The notes under the pieces are model-generated. The model worked only from the letters and a program-made list of their open reading frames with translations. It searched no databases and was not told the DNA's origin. Shown here piece by piece: positions 8,230 to 17,295 of a DNA stretch of 64,000 bases. This DNA is from JAFDZV01 sp966128725 (GTDB taxonomy: Bacteria > Bacteroidota > Ignavibacteria > OLB7): assembly GCA_966128725.1 (NCBI GenBank), contig CBHYLN010000001.1:58422-122421 (forward strand). Direction: 5' to 3'. The position numbers and the translations under genes were made by a program. Each line of letters begins with the position of its first letter. The first letter of the stretch is position 1.

Positions 8230-11200
8230 TTAGTGCACCACGTTCAACTGGCGAGCAAGCACCGTGCCGCCCGTTATCAAACGGTAGTGATAGACACCAG
8301 CCGCAAGCCCGGTGACGTCAACCTGAACGCTGGTGGTACCGGCCGGGCGAATTCCAGCATCGATTACACGTACCAGACGGCCCTGATTGTCGTACAACGA
8401 GAGCGTGGCATCGGCACGCTGCGGAAGGATATACGAGATCTCAACCAGACCACGGCCAGGATTCGGCTTGTTCTGGAAGAGCATGATCCCCTCCGACGAA
8501 CGAACACCAACAACACCGCTGACGCTCAGATTCTCGGCCATACCCACGACCTCTTCCTGCAGGCCCGGGGTACCACCACCGAGCGTAACGCTCGGATCGT
8601 CGATCCGGCCACGTGTACGCACCGCCGTGCCGCTCAACTGCACCGACTGCGTACCGTTGGTTCCGTTGCTCTGGATATCCAGCGTGGTTGAAGCCGCACC
8701 AGGTCCACTTGGCTCGTAGGTGACTTCCAGGAACTCGGACTGGCCCGGAGCAAGCTCCATGCGCGTCAGATTGGTGTATCGGAAGTCCACCCCGGAAGCC
8801 AGGTTCAGGCCAGTGATCTTCAACGGCAGGGTGCCGTCGTTCTTGATCGTTACCGTCTGCCGCGCTTCCTTCCCCGATGTCAACGTCCCGAAGTTCAGGA
8901 ACAACGGGCTCACCAGAATCGTGCGCGTTCCCGCTACCGAACGGACCTTCGCTCGTACCGTGTCTCCGCTCGACGTGATCATCACCACCCAGATCTCGCG
9001 ATTGCCTGGCTGACCCGTCGACTGAGGCGCAAACTCCACCTCAAGCTCGAAGTTCTCGCCCGGATCCAGCATGTGCGGGAACGTCGGCCAGCCCTTCAGG
9101 CTCGACGGCGTGAAGTCCGCTGCGTCGGCGCCCTCGATGTACAGACTGTCGATCTGCACCGGGTTGGATCGCGTGTTCTTGAATCGGACCGTGCCGAACG
9201 TGTGTTCCGGAGCACCGCCGCCGATCAATGCCGGCGAGATGTCCGTTCCTTCACCGTACAGGTCGGCCTTACCGGTGCCGTACAGATCCACGTAGTACAC
9301 ACCACGCTCGGTGACACCGGGGATTTCGATCGTGGAGTCGTTCGTCACAAGGCGCAGCCCTGCTCGGCGCGATCCAACCTGAATAGGATGGAAGCGCAGC
9401 GTGATGTTGTCGGATGCACCTGGCGCCAACAGCAGGTCATGTGTCACCGGATCAACATTGCTCGACGGCTTGGTGACGACCTCGAACTCCTCGACATCGC
9501 CGGCCACGATTGCCATTTGATCAAGGTTGATGCGCAGCGGGCACACACCGTTGTTGACGATTGGCAATGTTGCATCAACCGAGTTCTTCAGCTTGATGTC
9601 ACCAAAGGTGATCGCCTGCGGCAGACCACCGTCAACACGATCGGAGAGGCGACTGGAGCTTCCGCGACCGTAGAGGTCGAAGCTCAGAATGCCCTCGATC
9701 AACAGGCCTGTGGTGTCGTAACCCGAGCTGGACTGCCCGTTGGTACGGATTACCGCACGGGCGAAACGCTTGCCGGCCTCATGCCCAACAAACGTCATGT
9801 AAATCGTGCGCGACGTACCCTGAGGTACGACGATCGGAAGCGTGACCACATTCTTCTTCAGCGGCGCAACACCAGGCTGCGTGGTGAGAACGTAATCTTC
9901 CGACGGAATCAACGCGCCACGGCTGTCACGCAGATACGGATACCGCGGGGTGCCCTGGCCGTAGACCGAGTCGATACGATAGAACTCGATCTTATTGATC
10001 TGGAAGTCGTTGTATCCAGTGTTGACCATGTTCACGGGAATCGTGATGGCCTGCTCGCCGGCACAGCTGAACACGTTGCGGAACATTTGCGAGGCTGTAT
10101 CCAGCGGTACTCCGTCAACACGGAGGTCGCCACCGGGCGCAGCCGAGATCGCAAGCAGCGTAAACGTGCGGGGCTCACCGCCGGCGTTCACGGTCAACGT
10201 TGCGCTCTGCGGACCGAACCGGGTCGGGTTGAAGCAGATGCGCGGCGTGGTTACGCCGTACGGTCCGATTGTCGTGTCGGGGCTGATCGAGTACTGCCCC
10301 GTGGGATCAACCAGAGTATAGTCGATGAACTGCGATGCACCGCTTACGTCGGTCAACATGAACGGCGTGAAGCACTGCGAGCCATGGCGCGGAACCGGAA
10401 TGCCCTTGAACAGGGTATCCCCGGTATTCATGCCCGTTGTGCCACCCTGCGGCACATTGCCGGTATAGTTCACCAGCGGGGCACGGCCAGCGAGGTTGAA
10501 CGTGCGGGTAAGGCCCGGGCCAGTTACCGTAAGCACCGCCGGGCGAAGACCGCCAACCGTGGGCTTGAAGGTAATATCCGCTGTATCAACAAAGCCGGAA
10601 CCCAGATTCACGACCTTGGACAGCGTTCCCGGAGTACCGAAGTAATAGTCGGACGAAGCGGCGCCACTGATGGTCATTGTCAGGGAGCCGGCGCAGGCGC
10701 CATCGCTCATGCGCGAGTCGAACGGCTTGTATACCGACTGGCTGCCGACCTGTGTAAGGAAGCCGCTGAAGAAGGTGTCGCCGTTGGCCATCGTTACCGT
10801 GCCGCCATTGCCCGGGCCAAAACGGCCCGTGAGCTTCGCCGTGCACGGGATGAACGAGTACATCTCGCCAATTGCGATCGCCGTACCATTCAGGTTGAAG
10901 TAGTCGTTCACCGACACGCGGCTCATCGTTGCACCACCGCCGTTTGGCGTGACGCTCATGTAATCGGACGAGCTGTTGGCAATGCCGATGGTGGCGGAGG
11001 TTGATACGCAGCCACGGAACTGATTGCAGACGTCGCACGACGACATGCGACCATACCAGAATTCGATACGGCCGGACTCGTACAAACGAGCCTGGAACGT
11101 GCCGAACGCCGGCGTGTACCACTGCATGTCCATGTCGGTCCACTCAACGATCAGAATGCGGCCCGGGGCAACACCCGTCGTGATATAGCGAACGTTGGGC

Positions 11201-11589
11201 TTTCCGCAGCCCTGCACACCGCCGGAGGCGCGAAGATTGTCCCAGAACGGTGCAATGGCGGGATAGGAGGAGCTTTGCAGGCCGTTGTATGGGCTGCTCG
11301 TGACAACCGATGGCCCCAGGCCCATGATACCGCTCACGCTTATCGAGAACTGCGTGTAGTTGGTACCTGCGAAGTTGAACGTGAAACCAATGGGGAACGT
11401 GCCGGTGCTCTGATAGGTGATTCCACCTGAACCAGACCGCCCGGTATACACGCTTGTCCCGTTGCTGACGTCGAACTGGATGCCAGTTCCGGAACTAAAG
11501 ACATAGTTCGTTAGCTGCGCACTGGCATGCGAGGTAGCCACAAGGGCTAACACGGCCAGGCATGCAAGTAGTGATAGGCATTGCCTCAT
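8230..11589 (-). CDS. Secreted choice-of-anchor D protein with T9SS sorting domain (tandem paralogue B)
   Basis: A 1119-aa exported protein, paralogous along its whole length to the gene at 4464-7823. The start at 11589 is preceded by AGGAG (11598-11602, 8-nt spacer) and begins a signal peptide (MRQCLSLLACLAVLALVA, ending HASA). Domains are an N-terminal beta-rich region, repeated choice-of-anchor D/ASH segments and a C-terminal T9SS type A domain (FQNKPNPGRGLVEI to LNVVH). Almost all of the segment around residues 735-930 is identical to the paralogue in protein and DNA. The Cys motif SSCDVCNQFRGC lies in the N-terminal domain. It is likely a surface or secreted structural or adhesive protein; substrate unknown. 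Confidence 0.85.
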   Translation of the reverse strand: MRQCLSLLACLAVLALVATSHASAQLTNYVFSSGTGIQFDVSNGTSVYTGRSGSGGITYQSTGTFPIGFTFNFAGTNYTQFSISVSGIMGLGPSVVTSSPYNGLQSSSYPAIAPFWDNLRASGGVQGCGKPNVRYITTGVAPGRILIVEWTDMDMQWYTPAFGTFQARLYESGRIEFWYGRMSSCDVCNQFRGCVSTSATIGIANSSSDYMSVTPNGGGATMSRVSVNDYFNLNGTAIAIGEMYSFIPCTAKLTGRFGPGNGGTVTMANGDTFFSGFLTQVGSQSVYKPFDSRMSDGACAGSLTMTISGAASSDYYFGTPGTLSKVVNLGSGFVDTADITFKPTVGGLRPAVLTVTGPGLTRTFNLAGRAPLVNYTGNVPQGGTTGMNTGDTLFKGIPVPRHGSQCFTPFMLTDVSGASQFIDYTLVDPTGQYSISPDTTIGPYGVTTPRICFNPTRFGPQSATLTVNAGGEPRTFTLLAISAAPGGDLRVDGVPLDTASQMFRNVFSCAGEQAITIPVNMVNTGYNDFQINKIEFYRIDSVYGQGTPRYPYLRDSRGALIPSEDYVLTTQPGVAPLKKNVVTLPIVVPQGTSRTIYMTFVGHEAGKRFARAVIRTNGQSSSGYDTTGLLIEGILSFDLYGRGSSSRLSDRVDGGLPQAITFGDIKLKNSVDATLPIVNNGVCPLRINLDQMAIVAGDVEEFEVVTKPSSNVDPVTHDLLLAPGASDNITLRFHPIQVGSRRAGLRLVTNDSTIEIPGVTERGVYYVDLYGTGKADLYGEGTDISPALIGGGAPEHTFGTVRFKNTRSNPVQIDSLYIEGADAADFTPSSLKGWPTFPHMLDPGENFELEVEFAPQSTGQPGNREIWVVMITSSGDTVRAKVRSVAGTRTILVSPLFLNFGTLTSGKEARQTVTIKNDGTLPLKITGLNLASGVDFRYTNLTRMELAPGQSEFLEVTYEPSGPGAASTTLDIQSNGTNGTQSVQLSGTAVRTRGRIDDPSVTLGGGTPGLQEEVVGMAENLSVSGVVGVRSSEGIMLFQNKPNPGRGLVEISYILPQRADATLSLYDNQGRLVRVIDAGIRPAGTTSVQVDVTGLAAGVYHYRLITGGTVLARQLNVVH
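8807..9378. repeat. Copy 2 of the 572-bp near-identical block
   Basis: Partner of 5041-5612; see that entry. The mismatches cluster toward the high-coordinate end (seven of eight beyond 9210), suggesting the tract boundary lies near there. Confidence 0.85.
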
Positions 11590-11759
11590 GGCAAACTCTC
11601 CTCGATGGTTTTGAGGGTGTACAGAACCTGATCGAAACAATGACCGGTGACAGCACTGTCCCGGTGAGAGTAATTAGGGTGAGCCATCAGGGCGGGCGAG
11701 GCCAGAGACGATGGGGCGCGCACCGAACACGAGCTCACAGTCGGTTCTTTGGAAGTGTA

Positions 11760-11788
11760 ATACTACGGAACAATTGACATCTTGACAA
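11760..11788 (-). promoter_or_regulatory. Possible sigma-70-like promoter for the 8230-11589 gene
   Basis: On the minus strand TTGTCA (11788-11783) is followed after 17 nt by TAGTAT (11765-11760), about 170 nt upstream of the start codon. The direct repeat TTGACA-TC-TTGACA lies here on the plus strand. The rest of 11590-11993 contains no gene. Confidence 0.35.
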
Positions 11789-11993
11789 GACTAAATCGTT
11801 AGGGCTTGGGCCGATTCCCGACAATTTTTGATAGGAACCTGCCCACTAATCTGCCATTTCGATCCCGGTTTATGTTCGCCACGATGCCAATCGATCGGCG
11901 TCCGACATGCAGGCATGCAACCCCGTCGATCGTATCAGCTATAACCCAGCATCAACAAGGGGCATCACATACCGAGCAACCCGAAGATCAAAA

Positions 11994-12024
11994 CGCGCCC
12001 CCGACCAAATCGGTCGGGGGCGCG
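11994..12024 (-). terminator. Strong intrinsic terminator of the 12075-15008 gene
   Basis: A perfect 13-bp GC-rich stem (11994-12006/12012-12024) with a 5-nt loop is followed on the minus strand by TTTTGAT. It lies about 50 nt past the stop codon. Confidence 0.9.
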
Positions 12025-12074
12025 TGCATTGACGTAGCGACGCCGAAGCTATCGGCCCGTTATACCTGAACGCG

Positions 12075-15008
12075 TTAGCGCGCCAGAACCACAGGCTGGG
12101 CTTCGGTCCGGTTACCGTTCTGAACGTAGATGAAGTAGGTTCCGCTTGGAACATCCTCACCAAGATAGCCACGACCATCCCACGAGATCTTCGTGTCGCC
12201 CTTGCTCACCGTAACGGCATCCAGCAAGGTGCGGACCTCATGGCCAGCGGCATCCACCACACGAGCCGTAACGGTAGCATCCTCCTGCAACGACAGCGTC
12301 ACCGTAGTGCTGCTGCTGAACGGATTTGGATACCCCTGCTTCAGCATCGTGTTAGCGGCGGCACCGGCAATGGCATTGCCAAGCAGCTTCTTCTGGAAGC
12401 CGTCGTTGTTCTGATTGTTCAGGTTGGCAACCGGTCCCCAGTACGTAAGGTTGGTGTTGCATCCGCCCGAGATCCACTTACCCCAGAAGCGGCCAACCAG
12501 ATCGTTGGAGCTGCCGAGGTCGATCATGCCGTTCGGTGCAAGAACCTGGCCATGGAACTCGGTCGACGAGCCAAAATCCACGGTGTTGCCACCGCTGCAG
12601 ATACCGTCGGAGCGAACGATGAACAATGCACCGTTCTGCGGACCAACGTAACCGTTGGTGCCGATCAGCAAGTCGCGCGCGATGCGCACCTTCGTGCCGG
12701 CCATCGTGTTGATTGTCACGTTGCAGGCGGCGCGGATCGACTTGATGTTGTAAATACCGTTCGAGAGATTGAGCGTACCACCATTGTTGATGGTAATGGT
12801 ACCGTAGCGGCCCGGTGCCAAGCTCCGTGTCTGATTGGTGTTCACACAGATATTCGTGCCGTTGTAGTCGAAGCTTGGAATCTTCGGCAGATTGGTTGGG
12901 GCGATCACCGGAGCGGTGAACGGCGACGGACCGCCATGGCGCTTGGTAGCGCTGCTGGTGGAGCCCGTGCTGCGATTTGCATACAGATCCCAAACGCTCA
13001 TGCGCGACGCAAGATCCACATAGTCGCCCATGACACGAGTTCCATCCCCAACAAAACCACCATACGTGCAATTGCCCATTATGAGGTTCGGACGCACGTT
13101 GCAGCCGGTAACCGGGTAGTTCACGCCCACATTGCCATCAATGATGCCGCGCGTGGTATCGGTACCGCAGCGCCCATCGTACTCAAGCTTGTAGTACGCA
13201 AACAGCACGAAGTCCACGCCGGCAACCAGCACATTCTTCGTGGTGGTGTACGAGCTTCCGTTCTTCGTGATCGTCAGCTTCAGCGTGAAGGTACCGAAGG
13301 GTCCGGTGAGCACATCAACCGTCGGATTGTGCGTGGAGCCGTCGATCGAGGCTGCGCCAGTGATCGACCACGTGTACGTCACACCCGATTCCGACACCTG
13401 CGAGGTGTACGTCGTCGTCATGCTGGCCATCACGGTATCGCGACCAACAATTGCGGCCGACAACACCTGGCGATAGCCAAAATTCGCCGTCACCGCCTGA
13501 TGCTGTGCGTCGATGTTGAGCACGGCGCGATGGCGCGTGGCAACACCGTCGTAGTCACCCGTGGGCACGGCGTTTACGTTGATGGCCGTGGAATCCACAA
13601 CAACGGTGCAATGCCCGTTACCAAGCGCTCCGAACGTATAGGTGCCGTTGGCATCGGTGGTTGTATTGTAGGTGTGATCAACCGTGTTGTTGTTGTCGAC
13701 ATCCACATACAGGAACAACGGAATACCGGGAATGCCAAGCTCGTTGTTGTTGAGCACACCATCGTTATTGCCGTCGAAGTACAGCGTGCCGGTAATCGAA
13801 GCCGTATCCGGCGCAACGGGGGGCGGAGCCTGCACCGGCGTGCCGGTGCTGTCAACACCCATCAGGTACGGCGTGATCTGCGCCGGGCCAGGGCCAAAGC
13901 GCATGGCGTCCAGATTCTGCAGGTCCATGCCGTAGATGTTCAGCGTATAGATGCCTGCAGGAAGCGTGTCGGCATGATAATCCATCATGTCGCGATCGAA
14001 CGGCTCGGTGGAGATGCGGAACTGCTCCCACTCCAGATTGCCCGACGGGTTGCCGTCGACATAGGAGATGCCGTTCGGGTCGATCAGCTCCATGTAGATG
14101 TTCGGCGAACGACGCAGCGCCGGGGTCGGGCTGTCATCGGTTGGATTCGCCGTGGCGGTATCACCGTTGGCACAGATGATGGCACTGTGGGCAACACCCT
14201 CGGTCACAACGGACGTACCTGCCGGCGCCCACGATGGGATGCCGCCGGGCGTGTCAACGTCGTCCTCGTCCACATTCAGACACTGATAATCGCCGTAGTC
14301 GAAGTCGCCGTCCCATACGAAGAACTCGTTGAGCGAGGTCGGAACGTTGATGTAGAAGGTCCAGTTACCGTCGTATGTGGTCGGGGTAAGTGTTGGATAG
14401 TTGGGGTAAATGACCTGGGCGCTCGGGAGATTCGGCAGCGGCGCCGAAATCGAGAAGGCCTGGCCCGGACGGAGATAGATAACGCCGTTGGTCCGGAGCT
14501 TGAAGTTGCTCCAATGCGTCACCGAGAAATCGGTGGTACGGATCCGCAACACGTAGTAGTAGTTGCCGCTCGGTGTAAGCGCGCTCGATGTGTTGTTGAC
14601 CGTTACGTTGTACCACGCGAAGTCCGGCATCGAGGTTCCAAGCCACTGCCCAACCTGTACCGAGCCGGTACCATCTCCGTTGGGATCAGCATACAGTGTG
14701 TATTCAAGCGGAACCGTGCCGATGTCGAACTTCCCCCCCGTTTCGCCGTCGAAGATACCGATCTGCACTGTCGACGCATTTGCCGGCGAAACCACCGTCA
14801 TGGTGATATCCTGCCCCGATAGAGTATTGATACCGGCGCCTGCGATCGAGAGGAATCGACCATCAGTGGTATCACATGTCGGGAAGCAGGTGTACGCCTG
14901 TGAGTATGCGGTCGACGTGATGACGCTTATGCCGGCCGCCATGATCAGCGACGACAATAGCAGGTAGCGGCGCACGTGTTGCCACGTCCGCCTGGGCTTT
15001 TGGACCAT
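12075..15008 (-). CDS. Secreted SdrD-B-like/PKD-like protein with C-terminal FlgD-type T9SS domain
   Basis: A 977-aa exported protein. The start at 15008 follows GGAGGA (15017-15022, 8-nt spacer) and opens a signal peptide (MVQKPRRTWQHVRRYLLLSS, ending TAYSQA). Around residues 400-510 is an SdrD B-like domain with an EF-hand-like Asp/Asn repeat (YFDGNNDGVLNNNELGIPG and DVDNNNTVDHTY), probably calcium-binding. A PKD-like Ig segment follows (residues ~515-600). Residues ~600-860 form a Gly/Asn-rich beta-helix-like region (VNYPVTGCNVRPNLIMG, GTITINNGGTLNLSNG), similar to polymer-forming or DUF7305-type proteins. The last ~95 residues (GYPNPFSSSTTVTLSL to the end) are a FlgD-Ig-like T9SS sorting domain. 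A large extracellular, possibly calcium-stabilised protein. Confidence 0.8.
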   Translation of the reverse strand: MVQKPRRTWQHVRRYLLLSSLIMAAGISVITSTAYSQAYTCFPTCDTTDGRFLSIAGAGINTLSGQDITMTVVSPANASTVQIGIFDGETGGKFDIGTVPLEYTLYADPNGDGTGSVQVGQWLGTSMPDFAWYNVTVNNTSSALTPSGNYYYVLRIRTTDFSVTHWSNFKLRTNGVIYLRPGQAFSISAPLPNLPSAQVIYPNYPTLTPTTYDGNWTFYINVPTSLNEFFVWDGDFDYGDYQCLNVDEDDVDTPGGIPSWAPAGTSVVTEGVAHSAIICANGDTATANPTDDSPTPALRRSPNIYMELIDPNGISYVDGNPSGNLEWEQFRISTEPFDRDMMDYHADTLPAGIYTLNIYGMDLQNLDAMRFGPGPAQITPYLMGVDSTGTPVQAPPPVAPDTASITGTLYFDGNNDGVLNNNELGIPGIPLFLYVDVDNNNTVDHTYNTTTDANGTYTFGALGNGHCTVVVDSTAINVNAVPTGDYDGVATRHRAVLNIDAQHQAVTANFGYRQVLSAAIVGRDTVMASMTTTYTSQVSESGVTYTWSITGAASIDGSTHNPTVDVLTGPFGTFTLKLTITKNGSSYTTTKNVLVAGVDFVLFAYYKLEYDGRCGTDTTRGIIDGNVGVNYPVTGCNVRPNLIMGNCTYGGFVGDGTRVMGDYVDLASRMSVWDLYANRSTGSTSSATKRHGGPSPFTAPVIAPTNLPKIPSFDYNGTNICVNTNQTRSLAPGRYGTITINNGGTLNLSNGIYNIKSIRAACNVTINTMAGTKVRIARDLLIGTNGYVGPQNGALFIVRSDGICSGGNTVDFGSSTEFHGQVLAPNGMIDLGSSNDLVGRFWGKWISGGCNTNLTYWGPVANLNNQNNDGFQKKLLGNAIAGAAANTMLKQGYPNPFSSSTTVTLSLQEDATVTARVVDAAGHEVRTLLDAVTVSKGDTKISWDGRGYLGEDVPSGTYFIYVQNGNRTEAQPVVLAR

Positions 15009-15607
15009 GAAAGAAATCCTCCGGGTTGTCCCTGCAACGAAAAGCGTCCCCTCTCCGCGCTGCAAGGATTGTCTGTGATTATGTAATAGCCTGCTGACGG
15101 CGGGTACTGCCGCTTGCAGAAAGGACTACCATCTTTGGGATTACGCCACGCAACGGATCCTGGGCATGGTTCCGTCTATGCGTCGGCTAAAGGGATAGAA
15201 GAACTGAATGTCGCCTGATAGGGAATCGAACCCAGGCAACCCAACGGAACATCGAACATGATGTCGATGAGAGCGGAAAAGTATCAGCGGAGTTCAGCCA
15301 CTGAGGAGGGGGAATATTGGCGAGCTCGAACGTTGATACAGATTCGCAATATATTGCTTTGGTTGACAAGAGCAAGCCGCTGTTTGATCGGAACACGATT
15401 TTATTCGCGTAATGTTCCGGACATGGTTGTGGTGCCGATCGTGGGCTGGTTTGGCCTGCAAGAGCGCTGCACGGCGGACAACGGTGTCTGGCAAACACGT
15501 GCCGACGTTCGGAATCCACCGTCGCTGATACTCCAGGAAGATACAGCCGCGCAAAAGTTTCGCTTTTCTATGTCGGGCAATGTCGGTAAGATTCCACCGA
15601 CGATGTA
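15009..15607. other. Intergenic region between divergent genes; possible 31-codon ORF
   Basis: It should hold the promoters of both flanking genes; I see no clear consensus. A tiny plus-strand frame at 15317-15412 starts with TTG after a strong GAGGAGGGGG sequence. It encodes 31 residues (LASSNVDTDSQYIALVDKSK and 11 more) and ends in TAA. It may be a real micro-ORF or chance. The GGTTCGATTCC string on the minus strand near 15220-15235 resembles a tRNA T-arm, but no cloverleaf surrounds it. Confidence 0.25.
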
Positions 15608-16333
15608 ATGGGTTCCGGCATGGCTTCTCGACTTTCGGCAATACTGATAGCGCTTGTTTGTTGCGTTGGCGTTCTGCACGGGCAGGAGCCGGAGGCACAG
15701 ACCGGTGTTACCATTATGTCCCGCAAGGGAAACTCCAGCGCGTTTGTCATAGCACGCGTGAAGTACTCTGGCGGCGGAGATTGGTATAACGACCCTTCGG
15801 CCGAAGTCAACATGCTGGAGTATCTTCGCCGCACCACCGGGATCAACGTTCGCCCCACGTTTGAATTTGTTGATCTGGGGACCGATGCGGTATTCGGCTA
15901 CCCCATGTTGTTCCTGACCGGTCACGGCAACGTCAGCTTCTCCGAGTCGGAAGTGCAGCGGCTTCGCGCCTACCTGCAAAGCGGCGGCTTTCTCTACGTC
16001 GACGACGATTACGGGCTGGACACCTCCATCCGACGCGAGCTTCGGAAGGTGTTGCCGGGCCAGGAGCTTCAGGAGCTGCCGTTCTCACACCCCATCTATC
16101 ATTGTTATTACCAGTTCCCGAACGGCCTGCCGAAGATCCACGAACACGACAACAAGGCACCCAGAGGATTTGGCCTGTTTACCGAATCCCATCGCCTGTG
16201 CGTGTTTTATACATACGAAACCAACCCGTCGGATGGCTGGGCCGATCCGGATGCCCACAACGATCCGCCCGAACGGCGCGAGGCGGCACTGCGAATCGGC
16301 ACCAACATCATCGTGTACGCGCTCACCAACTAA
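15608..16333 (+). CDS. DUF4159 domain protein, exported
   Basis: A 241-aa protein (237 aa if it starts at the in-frame ATG at 15620, which opens a better signal peptide: MASRLSAILIALVCCVGVLHG). After the signal the sequence matches the DUF4159 family: FVIARVKYSGGGDWYNDPSAE, then YPMLFLTGHGNVSFSESEV and a GGFLYVDDDYG segment typical of its flavodoxin/GATase-like fold. The ending contains RIGTNIIVYALTN, also typical. The family's biochemical role is not established. Homologues often sit in MoxR/DUF58-type surface operons, but here the gene stands alone ahead of the T9SS cassettes. No strong Shine-Dalgarno is visible. Confidence 0.8.
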   Translation: MGSGMASRLSAILIALVCCVGVLHGQEPEAQTGVTIMSRKGNSSAFVIARVKYSGGGDWYNDPSAEVNMLEYLRRTTGINVRPTFEFVDLGTDAVFGYPMLFLTGHGNVSFSESEVQRLRAYLQSGGFLYVDDDYGLDTSIRRELRKVLPGQELQELPFSHPIYHCYYQFPNGLPKIHEHDNKAPRGFGLFTESHRLCVFYTYETNPSDGWADPDAHNDPPERREAALRIGTNIIVYALTN

Positions 16334-16557
16334 CCGCACACGATTCGGCCCGTTTCTTTCGCTATATCCCTAATCATCCCCCCGGTATCATCCCGATTCG
16401 AGAAAAGTTCGGAGTTATGCGCGGTGATAATTGATCCGCCCAACTGAGATAACCGCTTCGGTTACCTTGGTAGCATATCTCGCCACCAAGCGGCCACACG
16501 CTGCCTGGTGGTGAAAAATGAGGGGGCGAGGCGGGCGTAATCGGTTTGAACGGCTTT

Positions 16558-16579
16558 TGTGGTCGCTCCCCGTTACCTT
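16558..16579 (+). promoter_or_regulatory. Copy A of a shared 22-nt promoter-like element
   Basis: TGTGGTC-G-C-T-C-CCCG-T-TACCTT. The same element occurs at 19553-19596 (two tandem copies) and 29532-29553, always upstream of T9SS-cargo genes. Here it is about 100 nt before the start codon at 16681. The TACCTT end resembles the Bacteroidota -7 box (TAnnTTTG). Other parts of 16334-16680 hold small hairpins (TAACCG/CGGTTA at 16450-16464; CCACCA/TGGTGG at 16483-16511) but no gene. Confidence 0.55.
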
Positions 16580-16680
16580 ATAACAGAACCATTGATGGCA
16601 ACGTTGTGCCATCTACAGGTTCCGAGATCGAAATCGAACAACAACTGTATCTCACCTCATTCAATAGAGGAGTACGACTA

Positions 16681-17214
16681 ATGAAACAACACTACGCAAT
16701 GCGCATCCCGGCGCTGCTGGTGCTGTGGTTGGTGATGACGGCGGCCGCATCGGCACAACTGGTGGTGCGCGACGTGATCGCAAGCGGCCCAACAGCCGCG
16801 ATCGGCACCAATGTTGCTCTGGTAGGCACGATCGGCCAGACGCTGATCGGTGCGGCATCCGCGGGCACAACCGCAGGTGGTTTCGGATTCTGGTATTCGA
16901 TCAGCGCGCCCGAGCCGGGTGCCGTTCGCGAGGAGCGCCTGGATGGGGCCAGCGCAGCCGCCTCGCTTCGCTGCTCGCCGAATCCGTTCTCGACGCAAAC
17001 GGAAATCCGCATGACGATCCCGTCGCGCGGGCATGTGGTTCTCTCACTGTTCGACGCGGCCGGACGCCTCGTTGAAACACTGATCGACGGTGATCGCGAA
17101 GCAGGTACCATCGCCGTGCAATTGGGCGCGGAGGATCTGGCGTCGGGCAGTTACACCGTACAGCTCCGATCCGGCAACACCCACCAGGCAATCCGCCTGT
17201 CCGTGGTGAAGTAA
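16681..17214 (+). CDS. Small secreted T9SS-sorted protein, cassette 1
   Basis: A 177-aa protein. The open frame starts earlier, but the ATG at 16681 follows AGAGGAG (16666-16672, 8-nt spacer) and begins a signal peptide (MKQHYAMRIPALLVLWLVMT, ending ASA). The mature part starts with a short beta domain (LVVRDVIASGPTAAIGTN, GQTLIGAASAG, GFGFWYSI). The C-terminal ~85 residues are a T9SS type A domain (RCSPNPFSTQTEIRMTIPS to RLSVVK). It is followed 81 nt later by the large glycine-rich protein; the same pair is repeated at 19702-22321. It may act with or anchor the downstream protein (inference). Confidence 0.8.
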   Translation: MKQHYAMRIPALLVLWLVMTAAASAQLVVRDVIASGPTAAIGTNVALVGTIGQTLIGAASAGTTAGGFGFWYSISAPEPGAVREERLDGASAAASLRCSPNPFSTQTEIRMTIPSRGHVVLSLFDAAGRLVETLIDGDREAGTIAVQLGAEDLASGSYTVQLRSGNTHQAIRLSVVK

Positions 17215-17295
17215 CAAGCGCGGGAACAACTCGACATTCCCCGGTAACGACGACTATCCAGACTGAAAACCATACTCAAAAGGACACTACGCACC

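Noticed and set aside
9073..14822. Very long plus-strand open frames opposite the T9SS genes (for example 9073-11004 and 12240-14822)
   Set aside because: They are antisense frames of GC-rich genes with Arg/Val/His-rich, non-family translations and no ribosome-binding sites; the minus-strand genes have signal peptides, domains and terminators.
15210..15240. tRNA-like T-arm (GGTTCGATTCC on the minus strand)
   Set aside because: The T-stem has only three pairs, and no acceptor, D-arm or anticodon stem can be built around it.
15258..15608. 116-codon frame overlapping the DUF4159 start by TAATG
   Set aside because: No recognisable domain or protein-like composition; the overlap is likely chance.
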